Below are positions 43,852 through 55,016 of a stretch of DNA of 64,000 nt, one piece after another. The translations under genes and the position numbers were made by a program. This DNA comes from Cercophora sp. LCS_1 (lineage: Eukaryota > Ascomycota > Sordariomycetes > Sordariales > Lasiosphaeriaceae). How positions within the stretch are numbered: position 1 is the first letter of the stretch; each line of letters begins with the position of its first letter. The notes below the pieces were generated by a model that ran no database searches, had not been told where the DNA came from, and was given only the letters and a program-made list of their open reading frames with translations. Location of the stretch: contig JAPZLL010000007.1 in NCBI GenBank assembly GCA_036250225.1, positions 1 to 64,000 of the forward strand, read 5' to 3'.

Positions 43852-44311
43852 ATGAGCGGCGGATTCTACAAGTACCGGTGTAAATACTGGTTGACTTACA
43901 ACTGCGACAAGTGGGTCTGGGTTAACGGCACTGCTTGTGCTTACTGCGTGGTGGGTTTCTACCTGACAGTGTGAATGAGGCTATTCCGGCTAACACGGTC
44001 GGTAGGCTGAGGGCCGCGAGAGCATGGAGACTGAAACTACGTCCCTTCCGCTGGCCCAGTCTCGCGAGATATGTGTGCCCCGTGTCTACGATGGCACTCT
44101 TCACTACACGCTGATGGAGCTCATCGAGTCAGCAACTGGGAATTCGTGGGCCGTTCGTGAGCTTCAAAATCACCAACCCATCGTTCAAAATGTCGTGACC
44201 TCGGCGACACCACGCCCAATCCTACCCACGGCGGGCAATCCCGGTCAAATGGGGAACACAGAGCACATGGCTCATCATATGGGCGGCCATATGAGGCCCA
44301 TAGGCTACTGA
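43852..44311 (+). CDS. Four-cysteine-motif small protein with His/Met-rich tail (134 aa)
   Basis: Exon 1 is 43852-43950 and exon 2 is 44006-44311; the 55-nt intron (GTGGGT..GGCTAACA..GGTAG) joins in phase 0. Exon 1 encodes MSGGFYKYRC-x7-C-x10-C-x2-C with WVWVN inside, 18 of 27 residues identical to the core of the gene at 6712-7120. Exon 2 begins AEGRE and encodes about 100 residues unrelated to the paralogue's tail: acidic/Thr-rich first, a mid part with YDGTLHYTLMELIESATGN, then a His/Met/Gly-rich end (MAHHMGGHMRPIGY) that could bind metal. No signal peptide. Function unknown; zinc binding by the four cysteines is inferred from spacing. Confidence 0.75.
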
Positions 44312-47279
44312 CCCCATGGTTCTCTCTCCAACCGCGGCATAAATAATGCCGGTAATGGCAAGAAGAACGCAAGCTTTCACTTGCGGCAAAACGAATGAGC
44401 TGAGCGAGCAGTTGGGGTGGCGTTGAACGGCCGAACGTGATTATGCTGTGGGACCAGATTGCCGGCGGAAACCAAGGGCTTTCTCCGCGAATTATTTCAC
44501 CATCAAAATTCTGTCAACAGATTTTCTACGGCCAGAATTTTTTTGATCGGGTTTTGAGGAAGGGTGTGCTCATGCGAGGTCTGGAAGGACATGGGTGCTC
44601 TGGGCTGCGAACACGGCACGGGAAGGCATTGCAACCTGCTGCCCTGCGGCGCGGCTCAGCAACCCAGTTTGGCACTGGGTATTCCTTTCCTGTTTATCAA
44701 CGCTTTTTCAGGGCGTCAGCGAATTTTTTTTTGGTTCGGGCATGAGGAGTACGACGGTAGCTGGGGCGCCGATAGAAGGGATCGGCTCCTTCGGAGCAGA
44801 CTTTTAGGTAGCGATGACAATTGGGACTTCCACCTTAGCCCGAAACGACGTGTCCCGCCTTGCAAGGATGACGTGTTGACGTGACGATAGTGGTTACGAC
44901 GGTCTCGGTGTTCTGGCAAAGGTACGGTTTGGGGATGCATGGGGACGGGACAGAGTGGTCTGAGACACCGATATTGGAGGTACCTTGCTTCAGGCTTCCC
45001 GTCCCCGCCAGTGCTTCCGATTGCCTGCAGGGAAGTTTTGTTGTGCCGCGAACCAGAATGGGCACCAGCGCCAGGTCGGTAGTAAGCAGCTGCCACCCGG
45101 CTGCAGAGCTGGTGCTGGGTTGGGTCAATGAGATTGGCGTCTAGACTGAATCCATACATGCTCCGTGGCTTGACGACCTTCTCAGGTACGGTATGACGGG
45201 ATGCCGTTGCGTGGGGGCGCAGCCCGACATCGCAACTGAGCAAGTTGCAAAGGCAACAACCGCAACTCTCTGACGACCTTTTAATTACCCATCTTCGCGT
45301 GATTGGAGAACCGGAGAGCTAATTCTCGTCACGTCATTGCTCTCTGTTCATGTGCTTGACCAGCGGCACAATGTTGGAACAACGCCAGTCCCAGTCCCCG
45401 GGGGGACATCCCTGGACTAGCCCAGAGGACGGGCGAAGCAGGAAAACAAACATCAAATTTTTTTCTCCTCTCGGGGCAGACAGGACGCAGCTTCCGGAAA
45501 CGGGATGGACGGCCTAGGCAGTGCGCCGACGGCATCTAATGATTGTGATTGTCCAATAGGCGGAGAGACAAGGGCACGACAAAGAGAGCTACCGGCTTGC
45601 TCGAAGCAGCTGAGCTGCATTGCATATGTGGTCGAGGAGCATTCCGGAGGACAGAGGTAGGTGCGTCCTTGGTGCGGTGCAGGTGCAGGACGAGAAAAAA
45701 TATGGATGGATGCAAATTTCGCGAGCCAATCTCGAGGATTGCTTCCCTATGCGAGGCACCTCGACGACCTTGCGGACTCGGCCTCGCATTGGCCCGGTTC
45801 GAAGGCATCACGAGATTGTTTGGGACCCCCCTGAGTTGACCTGTCAGTCGACGCTAGAAGTCTGGAAGGCGGATCCGAGCAGGGGTGTGCTAGCCGGACA
45901 GAATACCCAGTAATCCACAACAGATTGGATGACGCCGGATGCCATCATGAAATGTTTCAACGTGAGGATTGAAACTCTTCACTGAGGTCATACTTACATG
46001 GAAGGCAGTCTAGAGTGCTCGACGGCATATCCGGGTATCCGAAGGCGTGATTCTCGACTACTCTTGCCAGTTTGAACATTGGCGACGAGGTCTGCGCATC
46101 AATTCTTCTGGCCCAAGGCGGATGGAGCTCTCGGCTCGGTTAGGTGCGTAACCCCAAAACCGTTGCCAACGGCTTTGGCAAAAGAAAACAAAAATGGGAC
46201 CTCCCCGTACCCCAGACCGAGTGCGACTGGGGGGAAGGGGGTGATCGGGACGAGGCGAGCAAAAAAAGAAAGCAAATCAGATAAGCAGCGACGGTGAACG
46301 ATTTGACGATTTGAGGGCTGAAACAGAGTCGCAACTGCCGGCTTATTGTCAGGGTTTGCCTCTCCACACCAACCTCCAGGGTCTGGGTCTCTTTGTTAAA
46401 ACACGCGCGCAACCCATCTCACCGTCCGACCAACTCGCCGAAATCCCCTATCGCAATCTTCCCCTGTCGGCTCTCGTGTGTCTGTTCCCAACACGGTCCT
46501 CAATCCCGTTCGTCCCTTACCTTAGCTCTGTTCCTTGGTCGCCAGACGGTCCGAGTTCGCACGCGCACTGTCGTTTCCTTGCTTTGCGCGTCCCAAAAGC
46601 GCTAGTGTAAGCCCGACGCACAAACGTACCGCTGCAGTGGCAGAATGGGAATAGGTGCGCAGCGAAGCTGACGGGGGAGGGATCGTCTCCGTGTCCGTCT
46701 GTTTTCGGCTGCCGCTCCCGCCCAACGGACTCAAAGACACCGCCGAAAAGGGTATGCCCGGCTGCGCTCAAACCTCCAGAAGGAGAACAGATTTGCCCTT
46801 CACGGCTGCGCTTCCGCCAAGCATCTGAGCGACCAAAGACTTTTTCGAGGTCCGACCACCACGTGGGAACCTCGTAGCTGGCGCGGCGTCGGGAGGCGCG
46901 GATCGTTTCCCTAGCCCGCCATGAGGTGGCATTTGAGGCCGCATGGACGAATCGCTCATCAGCCGCCCTGGCGTTCCGTGTCGCACTGTGTTCGTGATAA
47001 CTAGCTACCCGAGAAGGCCCGCTCCGGTTTCGTCAGGCTAGCTTCGGGGCCGGTCCAGAAGTGGAAAACTACCTCTTATTGATCGTTTCAAGGGACCTGT
47101 CATCTGACGCAATACGCTGCCAAAAGCACACAGCAAAAAATAATGCCTCGGACACCACGCAGTCAGGATATCGGATGCAAAGACTACCAACATCACTATC
47201 CACATGCCTCCCGCTCTCCTCTCACCGCCCAACAGACTCACCAACCCCTGCAATCCAAACATCACGTTCTACGGTATAG

Positions 47280-48146
47280 TTTTGTTATAACACTCACCGC
47301 CGGCATTGTTGAACTTCTTCCCAAGAAGCTCGGGTGTTCGGAGGAACATGAACTGGTCCGGCAGCATGCCACCGAGTCCGCTAGTATCGTGGGAAGACGT
47401 CTAAATAAGTGCTTTCCGTCGCCAAGGTGTTCCGGAACCAAATATCTGGACGATCTCGGGGTAATCACTTGCGAGCTGCGAATTTGCCTTCGTCGCATCT
47501 GAGTTGCTCGTGTCTCTAGCCAGCTTCTCTCCGGCGATGTCTTGAAGTGAGGTTTATAGGTGATGTCCAACCGAAGAATCCCACCGCCGTATCAGAAGAT
47601 TTAAGCGGCAACGGGTCGAACAACACCTCCGAATGCACCTTGAGATGAAGTCCAGAGATATTCCGCGGAGCCTGCTCTGACGTCTTGGTGAGACACTGTG
47701 TAGTTGAAGAGCGGATCGTTGACGTTCTTGGCGATGTATGTATCCGGCTTGTTGAGCCAAGGTCTAAATAGCCTCGTGGGCGAGTTTACACTCGTCCTCC
47801 GGAGCCGGAGACTGGTCTCACTGACGATACCATCGATATTGGTAGTGGTTGTGAACCCCCTAGGCGAGACGAGATCTGCCGTTAGGTTTCCCGTACCATC
47901 CCTGTTTGTATTCTTAATTCGCGACCTAGTCGCCCTGTTTCCGAGAACTGCATCAAAAACAAACGCATCCCGCGAAATCACACTGATCAGTCGCCGGCTC
48001 CGGAAAGGAAACCACCGGCGCCCCACCGATGTGCCTCGTCTAGCCCCTATCTCCAGTAAACAAACACAACCCGGCTTGACATGTTCAACCCCCCTACTTC
48101 TCGCGTCACGGTGTGCATGATGGTCAAAGTTACATACTCTTGCCAC
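47280..48146 (-). pseudogene. Degenerate coding relic, family not recognised
   Basis: A minus-strand frame (48146-47601) contains plausible coding sequence (NIDGIVSETSLRLRR, KPDTYIAKNVNDPLFNY, SSQGAFGGVVRPVAA). It then meets TAA 47601-47603 and TGA 47592-47594 but stays sensible (YGGGILRLDITYK). In a shifted frame from about 47560, QDIAGEKLARDTSNSD, DYPEIVQIFGSGTPWRRKAL, and after TAG 47401-47403, GMLPDQFMFLRTPELLGKKF run to a possible donor GTGAGTGT near 47297. Three stops and one shift suggest a dead gene. All stops could be C-to-T changes. I cannot name the family. Confidence 0.45.
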
Positions 48147-48246
48147 AGGGCAAGGCCAGTTCAGTTCATCACTCGCCCGTACTTGGCTGTTGCGAGGAAT
48201 ATTATCGACCTCAAAACCTACGAGAAAGAACCAGCTAAGTCATTAC

Positions 48247-48472
48247 ATGTCCGATCCCCGGGAACCCGAGATCTTTGATACCTCGACTCTCGGGTTGATC
48301 GCCCAACAATCCAACTCTAGCCCGGCGCATCCCCCAGGGGCACAGGAACAGTGGAGCAACCGGAACCCTTGGGACAAGCGCAGAATCCTGAGAACACGCC
48401 CTCAGCCACCGTCTCAGACGACGGGGCAACCTCGAGAGACAAAAGCACCGGCGCAAATACTAAAAGCTGCCT
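48247..48472 (+). CDS. Short unassigned frame, possible relic
   Basis: The frame from ATG 48247 reads MSDPREPEIFDTSTLGLIAQ and on, with hydrophilic composition. Near 48350 a second frame (EPLGQAQNPENTPSATVSDD) looks like its continuation, which would imply a frameshift. No family recognised; may be chance. Confidence 0.25.
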
Positions 48473-49782
48473 AGCCACAACAGATGAGCACGATGCCCTT
48501 AGACCTTGTTTTAGGGACTCCAATAGTGATTCGATGATCCCGCCTGCCTCCCTTCGGTTGTGCGCTCTTGTACTCTTGCGTGGTGATATCTTGCCTGGTA
48601 AAGTAGTTGTCGTGTCTCTAGTATGCAACCTGAAATATTTTAGATGCTGTAGAGAAGTAGAAATATTGATCGAGGTTCGGTTATGTACAATACCATATGG
48701 GAGGAGCAAAGAACAACGGGAGTATTCTACACAGTCCTGGCTGGGTGGTCCGTCCACTCATCCTACAGGTTCATAAGCCAGTAAACTAGACTGTGTTGAC
48801 ATCAAGCGCACACCGTTACCGAGTCCACTTGGACCCCGAGTTCACTTGGAAGACTATTACTTTGAAAGGTGAACAGCTTGTATTCGATTCCTCGTTTTGC
48901 TTTTTTTTTTTTTCTCAAGTTCTTTCATTTTAGGTTAATTTGACATTTCATTTACCTGGGTAATGCCCTCTTTACTTCCTCCAAAGCTCACTGACCCATG
49001 GGTCTTCCCACCTTGGAATCCGTTTACTTGAATGCCCTCAGGCTAGTCTCAACATGTATCGTGAGATTACTGTACTTAAGTAGCTACGGACCTATCTTAT
49101 CCATCGTCATGAATGAGGACTGCGACAGACGTTCTGACTTGATGTTGATTATCTCGACAAACCACGACTCCAACACCACCCAAATAACAGGAAGCAGCAA
49201 AGGCATTACAGTCAGCCCGGACAGCATAGATAGCAACAGTCCTCACCGTAGTAACTTTTTCAGCATCAACAACTCAGACATCGCCATACAATTTGACTCT
49301 ATCCGGACTGTGATACATGGTACATTTTGCCTGTCCTCATCCGTCCTGTTCCCCAGCAGTAGAATCACTCGGCATCCCAAACCATTGAGGCATGAAAAAC
49401 AAACCCCGTTGCCTGGTTCATCTCGTAATATCTGATCTAGCCATCATGCAGTTTTCGTCATGTCCCAGGGTCCCGCTGATTCCCTCCCCCCACCGTATGT
49501 TCGCCAGTGAAACCCCGTGAAAAACCCTAATGTACATTTTCCAGCAACCTTGCCCGCCAACCCCCTACAAAACAAGAGAGAGGGTATAAATCGGCTTGGT
49601 TACAGAGTTTATGTGTAGAAGAAGCATGCATTTTTGTTTCTAGAAACGCCATGACTTGCAGCGCAAATTGCACCTGCAACGACAGATGCCAGAACGAAAT
49701 TGTGAGAGCGAGAACGAGAACGAGATCGACCTCCCTGCAAACGACAACAGTACGCCTTCAGATGCAGCAGAAGACTTCGTTA

Positions 49783-51289
49783 CTAACGGGACTCCTGAGT
49801 AGCTTCTGCGCCGCGGTTGCCGCGCGGACGGGAAGCCATGCCGCCACGGTCTCCGCCGCGACCGCGACCACGGCCACGTCCGTCACCGCGGAAGCCACCG
49901 CCACGACCACGGTAGCCACCACGCTCACCGCGGCCACGATAGCCACCCTCGCGGTTGCCACGGTTGCGCTGGACCTGGTGGAAGCCATCGTTGGGGTCGG
50001 CAGGGGCTTCGTGAGTCTCGGGATGGTCGTCGGCCCACGAGGCATTAGCGGGAGCGGCAGGAGTTGCATCTTCGGTGGACTCGGCCTCAGGCGCCTTGAC
50101 CTCAACCCACTCCTGAGACATAGTCAGGTCGTTGGGGGTGTCCCACTGGCTCTCACCGGCGGCGTTGGCTGCACTATCAGCGACATCGGCATTGCTGGGG
50201 GCGCTGTCGGCGGTTGAAGGCTCAGCACTGTGGCCATTGGTGAGGACCTCGGCGGAGCCCTCCTCGATCTCGGTCAGGCCGGCATTGGCTACAGTTGGGT
50301 CGGACTGCGGCCCCTCCTTGGCCTCGACAGCCTCAGCCTCGACAGGGGCCTCACCGTAAAGGTAGCTGACGGAAAGTTCCTTGACGCGGGCGACTACAAA
50401 CAATTAGCTGGCAAAGCATAATAGGTGAGCACAAGTGACACTTACAGGTTGTCTGGAGCTGCTCCCCGTTGGTACCGGTGGTCTGCTCGTCGGAACCGCC
50501 AACCAGCTTCAGCATCGCAGTAACGGCGGCCTCATCGCCAGAGTAGATGTGCAACAGGACGCCCTCAAGGGCCTGACCCTCATCAGAAGTGTCTTCGCCC
50601 TCTGCTCTACGAGCGGCGGCCAGACGGAGGAACTGAGAGAGGACAAGCAAGTTGCTGTGGAGGGTGGCCTTCGCCTCGGCGGCAGCTTGGTCCTTGACCT
50701 CGGCGATCGCAGAGGCCTTCTCCTTCTGAAAATTTTCGGTAAGGGTCTTCTCAACCTCGGCGACGCGGACGCGGTGCTCCAACTCGATCTTCTTCTGCTG
50801 TGCAAGTTGCTCCTCGAGCTGGGCGAGCTGCGCCTGGAGGGCGGGCTTCTTGAGAAGAGATGCCTTCTGGTCGGCATTGATGATCTTGGAGGCTACTAGC
50901 TCGTCGAGGTCCTTGCCCTTGTGCTCGTTCACGATGGTCTCGATCTTCACCAAGTTGGACTGGGAGGAATTGGTCAGTAAAGGATGGAGCAATGGGCTGC
51001 GTTGCGCACTTACAATCTTCTTGTTGACATTGCGAATGTTCCTAGACGTGAGGGTCAGCAAGAGTCCGGTGCTGCATGGCAGGCGGGTGGCTCACTTCTG
51101 GAACTCGCGAATGTACGGGCTATCGGAGATGTCCTCAGCGTCGCCGGCAGCGGAGGCGGCCTTCGAGGGGGTGGAGGCCGCGGGAGCGGGGGACTCAGTG
51201 CGCTCAGCACCTGCAGCCTTGGCCTTCTTCTTGCGAGCCGACTTGGACTCGGTCGCCGCGGGAGGGTTCTGAATGCTGGGAGAAGCCAT
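49783..51289 (-). CDS. YAG7: Yag7-like protein with RGG-rich tail (448 aa)
   Basis: Exons 51096-51289, 51014-51041 (28 nt), 50446-50959, 49783-50393; all junctions keep frame, with signals GTGAGC/TCTAG, GTAAGT/CCCAG and GTAAGT/TGTAG. N-terminal low-complexity Lys/Ala region, then YIREFQKNIRNVNKKISNLVKIETIV, typical of the Yag7 dimerisation region. A long helical part follows (ALQAQLAQLEEQLAQQKKIE) and a segment ending KLVGGSDEQTTGTNGEQ. The C-terminal 60 residues are RGG/RGR repeats (GGYRGRGERGGYRGRGG), common in RNA-binding proteins. Yeast Yag7 is poorly understood. The family name is from resemblance of the helical core; the RGG tail argues for RNA contact. Confidence 0.75.
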
Positions 51290-52166
51290 GGTGGACTACA
51301 CTTGCAAGCTCAAGGCAGCTAGTTGTGTCGGATGACGAACACGTAGGGCTCTTGGAGAAACGCTGTTTGTTGTGGTGCAAGCAGCTTCCGAGATACAGGA
51401 GATGGGGTGGATCTGCTGGGATTGCGGTTTCAGGAGGAAGGGCGGAAGGGTTGGTGAAGGCAATAGAGTCCGAGATTAATTGCCAGATTTGAGGCAGCAG
51501 AAATTCGGAAGGTGGTGTGGGAAGCGTTCGGTTTTGGTGTCGAGCTGGAGACGTAGCGGGTCTAAATTTTTGGAGGTTCACACAGAGGCCCCGGCCACGC
51601 CGCACGATTTGGTGACTCCTGCCCGTGACACGGGCCAAGACACCCCTCCCGCCTCGATTTGGGTCGCAATTGGAGCTTCGACAGAAGCAAGCAGAAGCGG
51701 CAAGAACCCTCGCTGCCTCTTCACTTCTCGTTGCAGCACTTTCTCTGCATGCTCAACTAACTACATGTTGAGCAAGCAGGCACGTGGGTAGATGCATCAA
51801 TCACTTTGGTGATGGGAACGCTTTCATTTGCTCCACGAATCCGTTTGCGCTTCGCGCTGCGCTCGCTCGCTGGACGCGTCCCAGCTGAGTGACGCAACAT
51901 GGCGGCCTGCCGCTCCAGTCAACAGCCTTGCCCCCAGCAGCCCACTTCGATGTTTGCAACCCCCGTCCTCATCCCCACACACGGGCATGGCCGCGTGCTT
52001 CCCCACTGCTCCAGCCGCTCATGCACCTGCGAGGGGCCCAGGATTAGGAGGTTGACAGGAAACTGAACACCGTGGTAAGGGTGCTTTCCACAACAAAGAC
52101 AGGATGAGGACAGAAATGTTACGATATCATATCACTAGTTCCCTCAACTTGGGTGCCCACTGGGGT
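51290..52166. other. Intergenic, no gene recognised
   Basis: Upstream region of the Yag7-like gene and 3' region of the CENP-W gene. Short frames only. Confidence 0.5.
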
Positions 52167-52582
52167 TTATCCTCTAAACTTGGCAAGGGTGTCCTGGTGC
52201 CAAGATTCGGTCAGCAGCTGAAGGTGAGAATCGGGTGTGATGGTGCCTACCCCGGTGACCTTCCGAACGCTTCGCGCTGTGATACCCCGTTCGCCCCCTT
52301 GTTTTGCCTCAATGGTTGCCTCTTTCACCAAGCTGCAAGGCGCGTCAGGAGGAATGCGACATACAAGTGAGTATTGGCCGCTGAAACTCACGTCTGCATG
52401 AATAACATGTAGTCTAGAAATATCTAAGAGACCGCAGCATGAGAGAGTGTTCACCCAGACGCGTGAGATTTGGGGGGTGTAAATACCATCACATCAACAT
52501 TTTTGCTCAGGTTGCAGCCTGAGTGGGCTTTGACGATTTTCTTGACGGTCGCCCGAGGATAAAGCTTCTGGCCAGGAGCCAT
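52167..52582 (-). CDS. CENP-W: CENP-W-like histone-fold kinetochore protein (78 aa, 4 exons)
   Basis: Exons 52487-52582 (96 nt), 52392-52423 (32), 52251-52332 (82), 52167-52193 (27). Introns have donors GTATTT, GTGAGT, GTAGGC and acceptors CTTAG, TGCAG, CCAG, with branch sites CTGAC in the last two. The joined product starts MAPGQKLYPRATVKKIVKAH, continues NVDVMIFLDYMLFMQTLVKE and AKQGGERGITARSVRKV, and ends TGDTLAKFRG. This helix-loop-helix pattern with the Lys-x-x-Gly C-terminus matches CENP-W, which pairs with CENP-T as a histone-fold dimer at the inner kinetochore. Total length 78 fits (human 88). Exons are so short that none shows as a long frame. It is divergent from prefoldin 4, 326 bp away. 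Confidence 0.87.
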
Positions 52583-52908
52583 ATTTTCGGCGGAGAACAA
52601 GAAGTGGTCCTATTACCAGCCCTCTGTGAGTCGATGCAAGGAGCCGTTGACGTTGAACTCGGGGATGAAAAACAGCCTTGTCGTTTGTTTGCTTTGAGTG
52701 TTTGCTCCTGACCGTGCCAAGGCCCAAGGTCAGTAGCCAATCGGAAAGTCGAAGAGCTACCCCACCATGAGCAGATCCTGGTCCATCATCGGCGCCTGCC
52801 AAGACAGTGGGGTTCTGCTGGGAGCTCTGCCTGACGACGTCCGCCAAACTGGAGGACACAGAAATTTGGTCCAAGTCAAGACGTTGAGTTGGCTCCCACA
52901 ACGGCAAG
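52583..52908. promoter_or_regulatory. Divergent promoter, CENP-W / prefoldin 4
   Basis: A 326-bp spacer between two divergent starts; no element identified. Confidence 0.5.
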
Positions 52909-53471
52909 ATGAACAGGCGAATGGTAAATCACTGTTTTAACCTTGGGAAATGCACCCGTCGCTGATGCACTTCTGCAGCTGTCAAGAGAGGACGAGGAGA
53001 CGGCGGGGGGAGAGGAGATTGAAGTGCGTCGCGAGGATCAGGACAAGATCAACAAGTTCAGTCGCCTGCATCAGCATGAGCTCTTGATTGAAGAAGATCT
53101 GAAGGGGAAAAGCGTCTGTTCCACCATGCTTTGTGTAGCGGTCATACCACTGACGTGCAATAGAAAGAAAAGGAGGAGCTCGACGACATCATCACCGAGT
53201 TGGAGCTGTCAGATGAGGATGACATCGTTCCGTAAGTGCTTCCCCGAAGGCGTTGATATGGATTTTAACTTTCAGCAGCTACAAGATCGGAGATGCTTTC
53301 TTTCATGTGCCCCTTCCCCAGGCACAGGAGTTGCTCGGAATTTCAGCGGCAAGGGTGGATGAGGAGATCTCGGAGCTCGAGGACAAGTTGGGCACCATCC
53401 GCCAGGAGATGACGCAGCTGAAAGTCGAGTTGTATGCACGATTTGGCAAGACCATCAATCTTGAAACATGA
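52909..53471 (+). CDS. GIM3: Prefoldin subunit 4 (136 aa)
   Basis: Exons 52909-52923, 52979-53113, 53164-53231, 53279-53471. Exon 1 encodes just MNRRM. Introns use GTAAAT/TGCAG, GTCTGT/AATAG and GTAAGT/CAGCAG. The product has two coiled-coil helices around a beta hairpin: VRREDQDKINKFSRLHQ, KEKEELDDIITELELSDED, YKIGDAFFHVPLPQAQELL and IRQEMTQLKVELYARFGKTINLET, which is the prefoldin 4 signature end to end. It is a subunit of the hexameric cytosolic chaperone that hands actin and tubulin to CCT. The last acceptor is a tandem CAGCAG: the proximal site (exon from 53276) would insert one Ser before YKIGD. Confidence 0.93.
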
Positions 53472-55016
53472 TGGCACACGCCAGCTCGCCAGCCAAACAT
53501 GTGAGCGTGGTCCAGATTCACAAGCGCAACCCATGCTCGATCTGTCCGTCTCCTTACTCCCAGTGACAGCCTGAATGGCATGACTCCCGAGCTATTTGTT
53601 ATGCGAAAGCGAGAAGTCTCGGCCCCGGTCTGCTCCCTCGACCGGGCACAATGCCTCCGACCTCCGAAACGTCTGTTCGCCCTCGAGTTGAGATGGCTAC
53701 CAGTAATGCGGGTAACCTGCATCTTGGTCCTCTCGGAAAGGTCTATCAGAGCGGGGACGGCATCATGCAGGGTGTTGTTATCTTGAGCCTTTCGTCACCG
53801 GATGCATGATCTCCAGGAGAAAAAAATACAAGTCTATCGACACTCAAGTCAGAGTCGTGGGTCCAGCACCCAAAAATTGTCGCCCTGGCCAGCAATGTCA
53901 CTCGCGCAAGATGCAAACTATTAGGTTTTTACTTGGGGATTAGTGTATCAGATTGTCATTTCGAATCGTGCTCTCAACAAGACTGCTTCGTGTCAAAGGT
54001 TTGTGTCCCTCGATGCTGACCGATCAAGATGGCAGTTTCGATTCGGTGCCGATAACGAACTGGCTAATGCATGCCCCTACTTTAGCCCGAGCCTTTCATT
54101 CGGGTCCATCTGCGGTTGAAAGAACCGGGGTCGGCTAGTTCTCGACTGGTATCGCATTGACATCACTCGACCGCGATCAACAGGAGACAAGCTTTTGTAG
54201 GCCGAGGCCTGCGCAAGCGGGTTCTTCTATCCCCTCTTCCCCGGGTCGTCGTACGATTTCCAGGAACAAACAAACTCCTTACATCGTCGGTTTGATGCAT
54301 TGATGCATGCTCATGTTTCTTGCTCTCTGCAGTGGATGCCACCCTTGGAGACCTGATGCTTGTGATAGAGACACCAAACACCAATGGCGGCAATTGCAAC
54401 TTCAGGCACGAAATTTGTCCAGAGAGCGTGTCCGCACCTCTCTCGTAACAGCACGTAATACGTTGTTGTTGGCCTTGGGCACCACGTATCCGAGGCAACT
54501 TGCACTTTGGCATCTCCGCCGTGTCCCCTTCACCATCATCGATCGTATTTGAGGGCGGAACGAAGTCTATTCTTCTGCACAGGTGCACCACTACTGGATT
54601 CCAAGCCAATTTCGCTCTTGTCCCCCTAGCGAGTCCGTTGGTTACAACGGGGCGACCGGCTGAAGCCGATCTCTTCCGACACATGGACAGTTTGGCCGTT
54701 AACAAGGTTGTGCATAGCGTTCGGTCGCCTGGTATGCGACAGTCTACCGGGCTACGCCTCCTCGGCCTATGATTTCTAAATCGTTTGGAGATGGGATGCC
54801 GTCTCTCGGCGACGCGGTCTCGCTAGTGGCCGTTGCCCAACGCTCTTATTTCTTTCCTGTCACCCCCTCCCAGGACCGACGTTCTGTCTCGATGTATGCG
54901 GTTGTACTTTGGACAGACTGGGTATCATCACACAACGCCAACCGTTGACTTGGGTGAGAGCCACACTCGGCACGGCGGTCCCATTCCCGAGATCCGAAGT
55001 TGTTGCTGCAGCCAGT
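53472..55016. other. Intergenic, no firm gene
   Basis: Frames on both strands at 54.1-54.8 kb, including a minus-strand stretch WTNFVPEVAIAAIGVWCLYH that might be a membrane segment, but no coherent gene could be assembled. The final part is the transporter promoter. Confidence 0.45.

Larger units (their letters stand above)
44312..49782. other. Long gene-poor region with coding relics
   Basis: About 5.4 kb without an intact recognisable gene. It holds a degenerate minus-strand gene (47280-48146), a plus-strand frame near 48247 that may be another relic, a short minus frame at 46768-46956 (MSDSSMRPQMPPHGG), and T runs near 48900. The end is the 3' region of the Yag7-like gene. Confidence 0.5.

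Noticed and set aside
48998..49435. 145-codon plus-strand frame
   Set aside because: Low-complexity Ser/Asn/Ile sequence in an AT-richer 3' region, no homology recognised.
49758..50217. Val/Ala/Thr-rich plus-strand frames
   Set aside because: Antisense shadows of the RGG-repeat tail of the Yag7-like gene.
54163..54705. 180-codon minus-strand frame with a possible membrane segment in an alternative frame
   Set aside because: No start context, no coherent exon structure could be built, and plus-strand frames overlap it equally.
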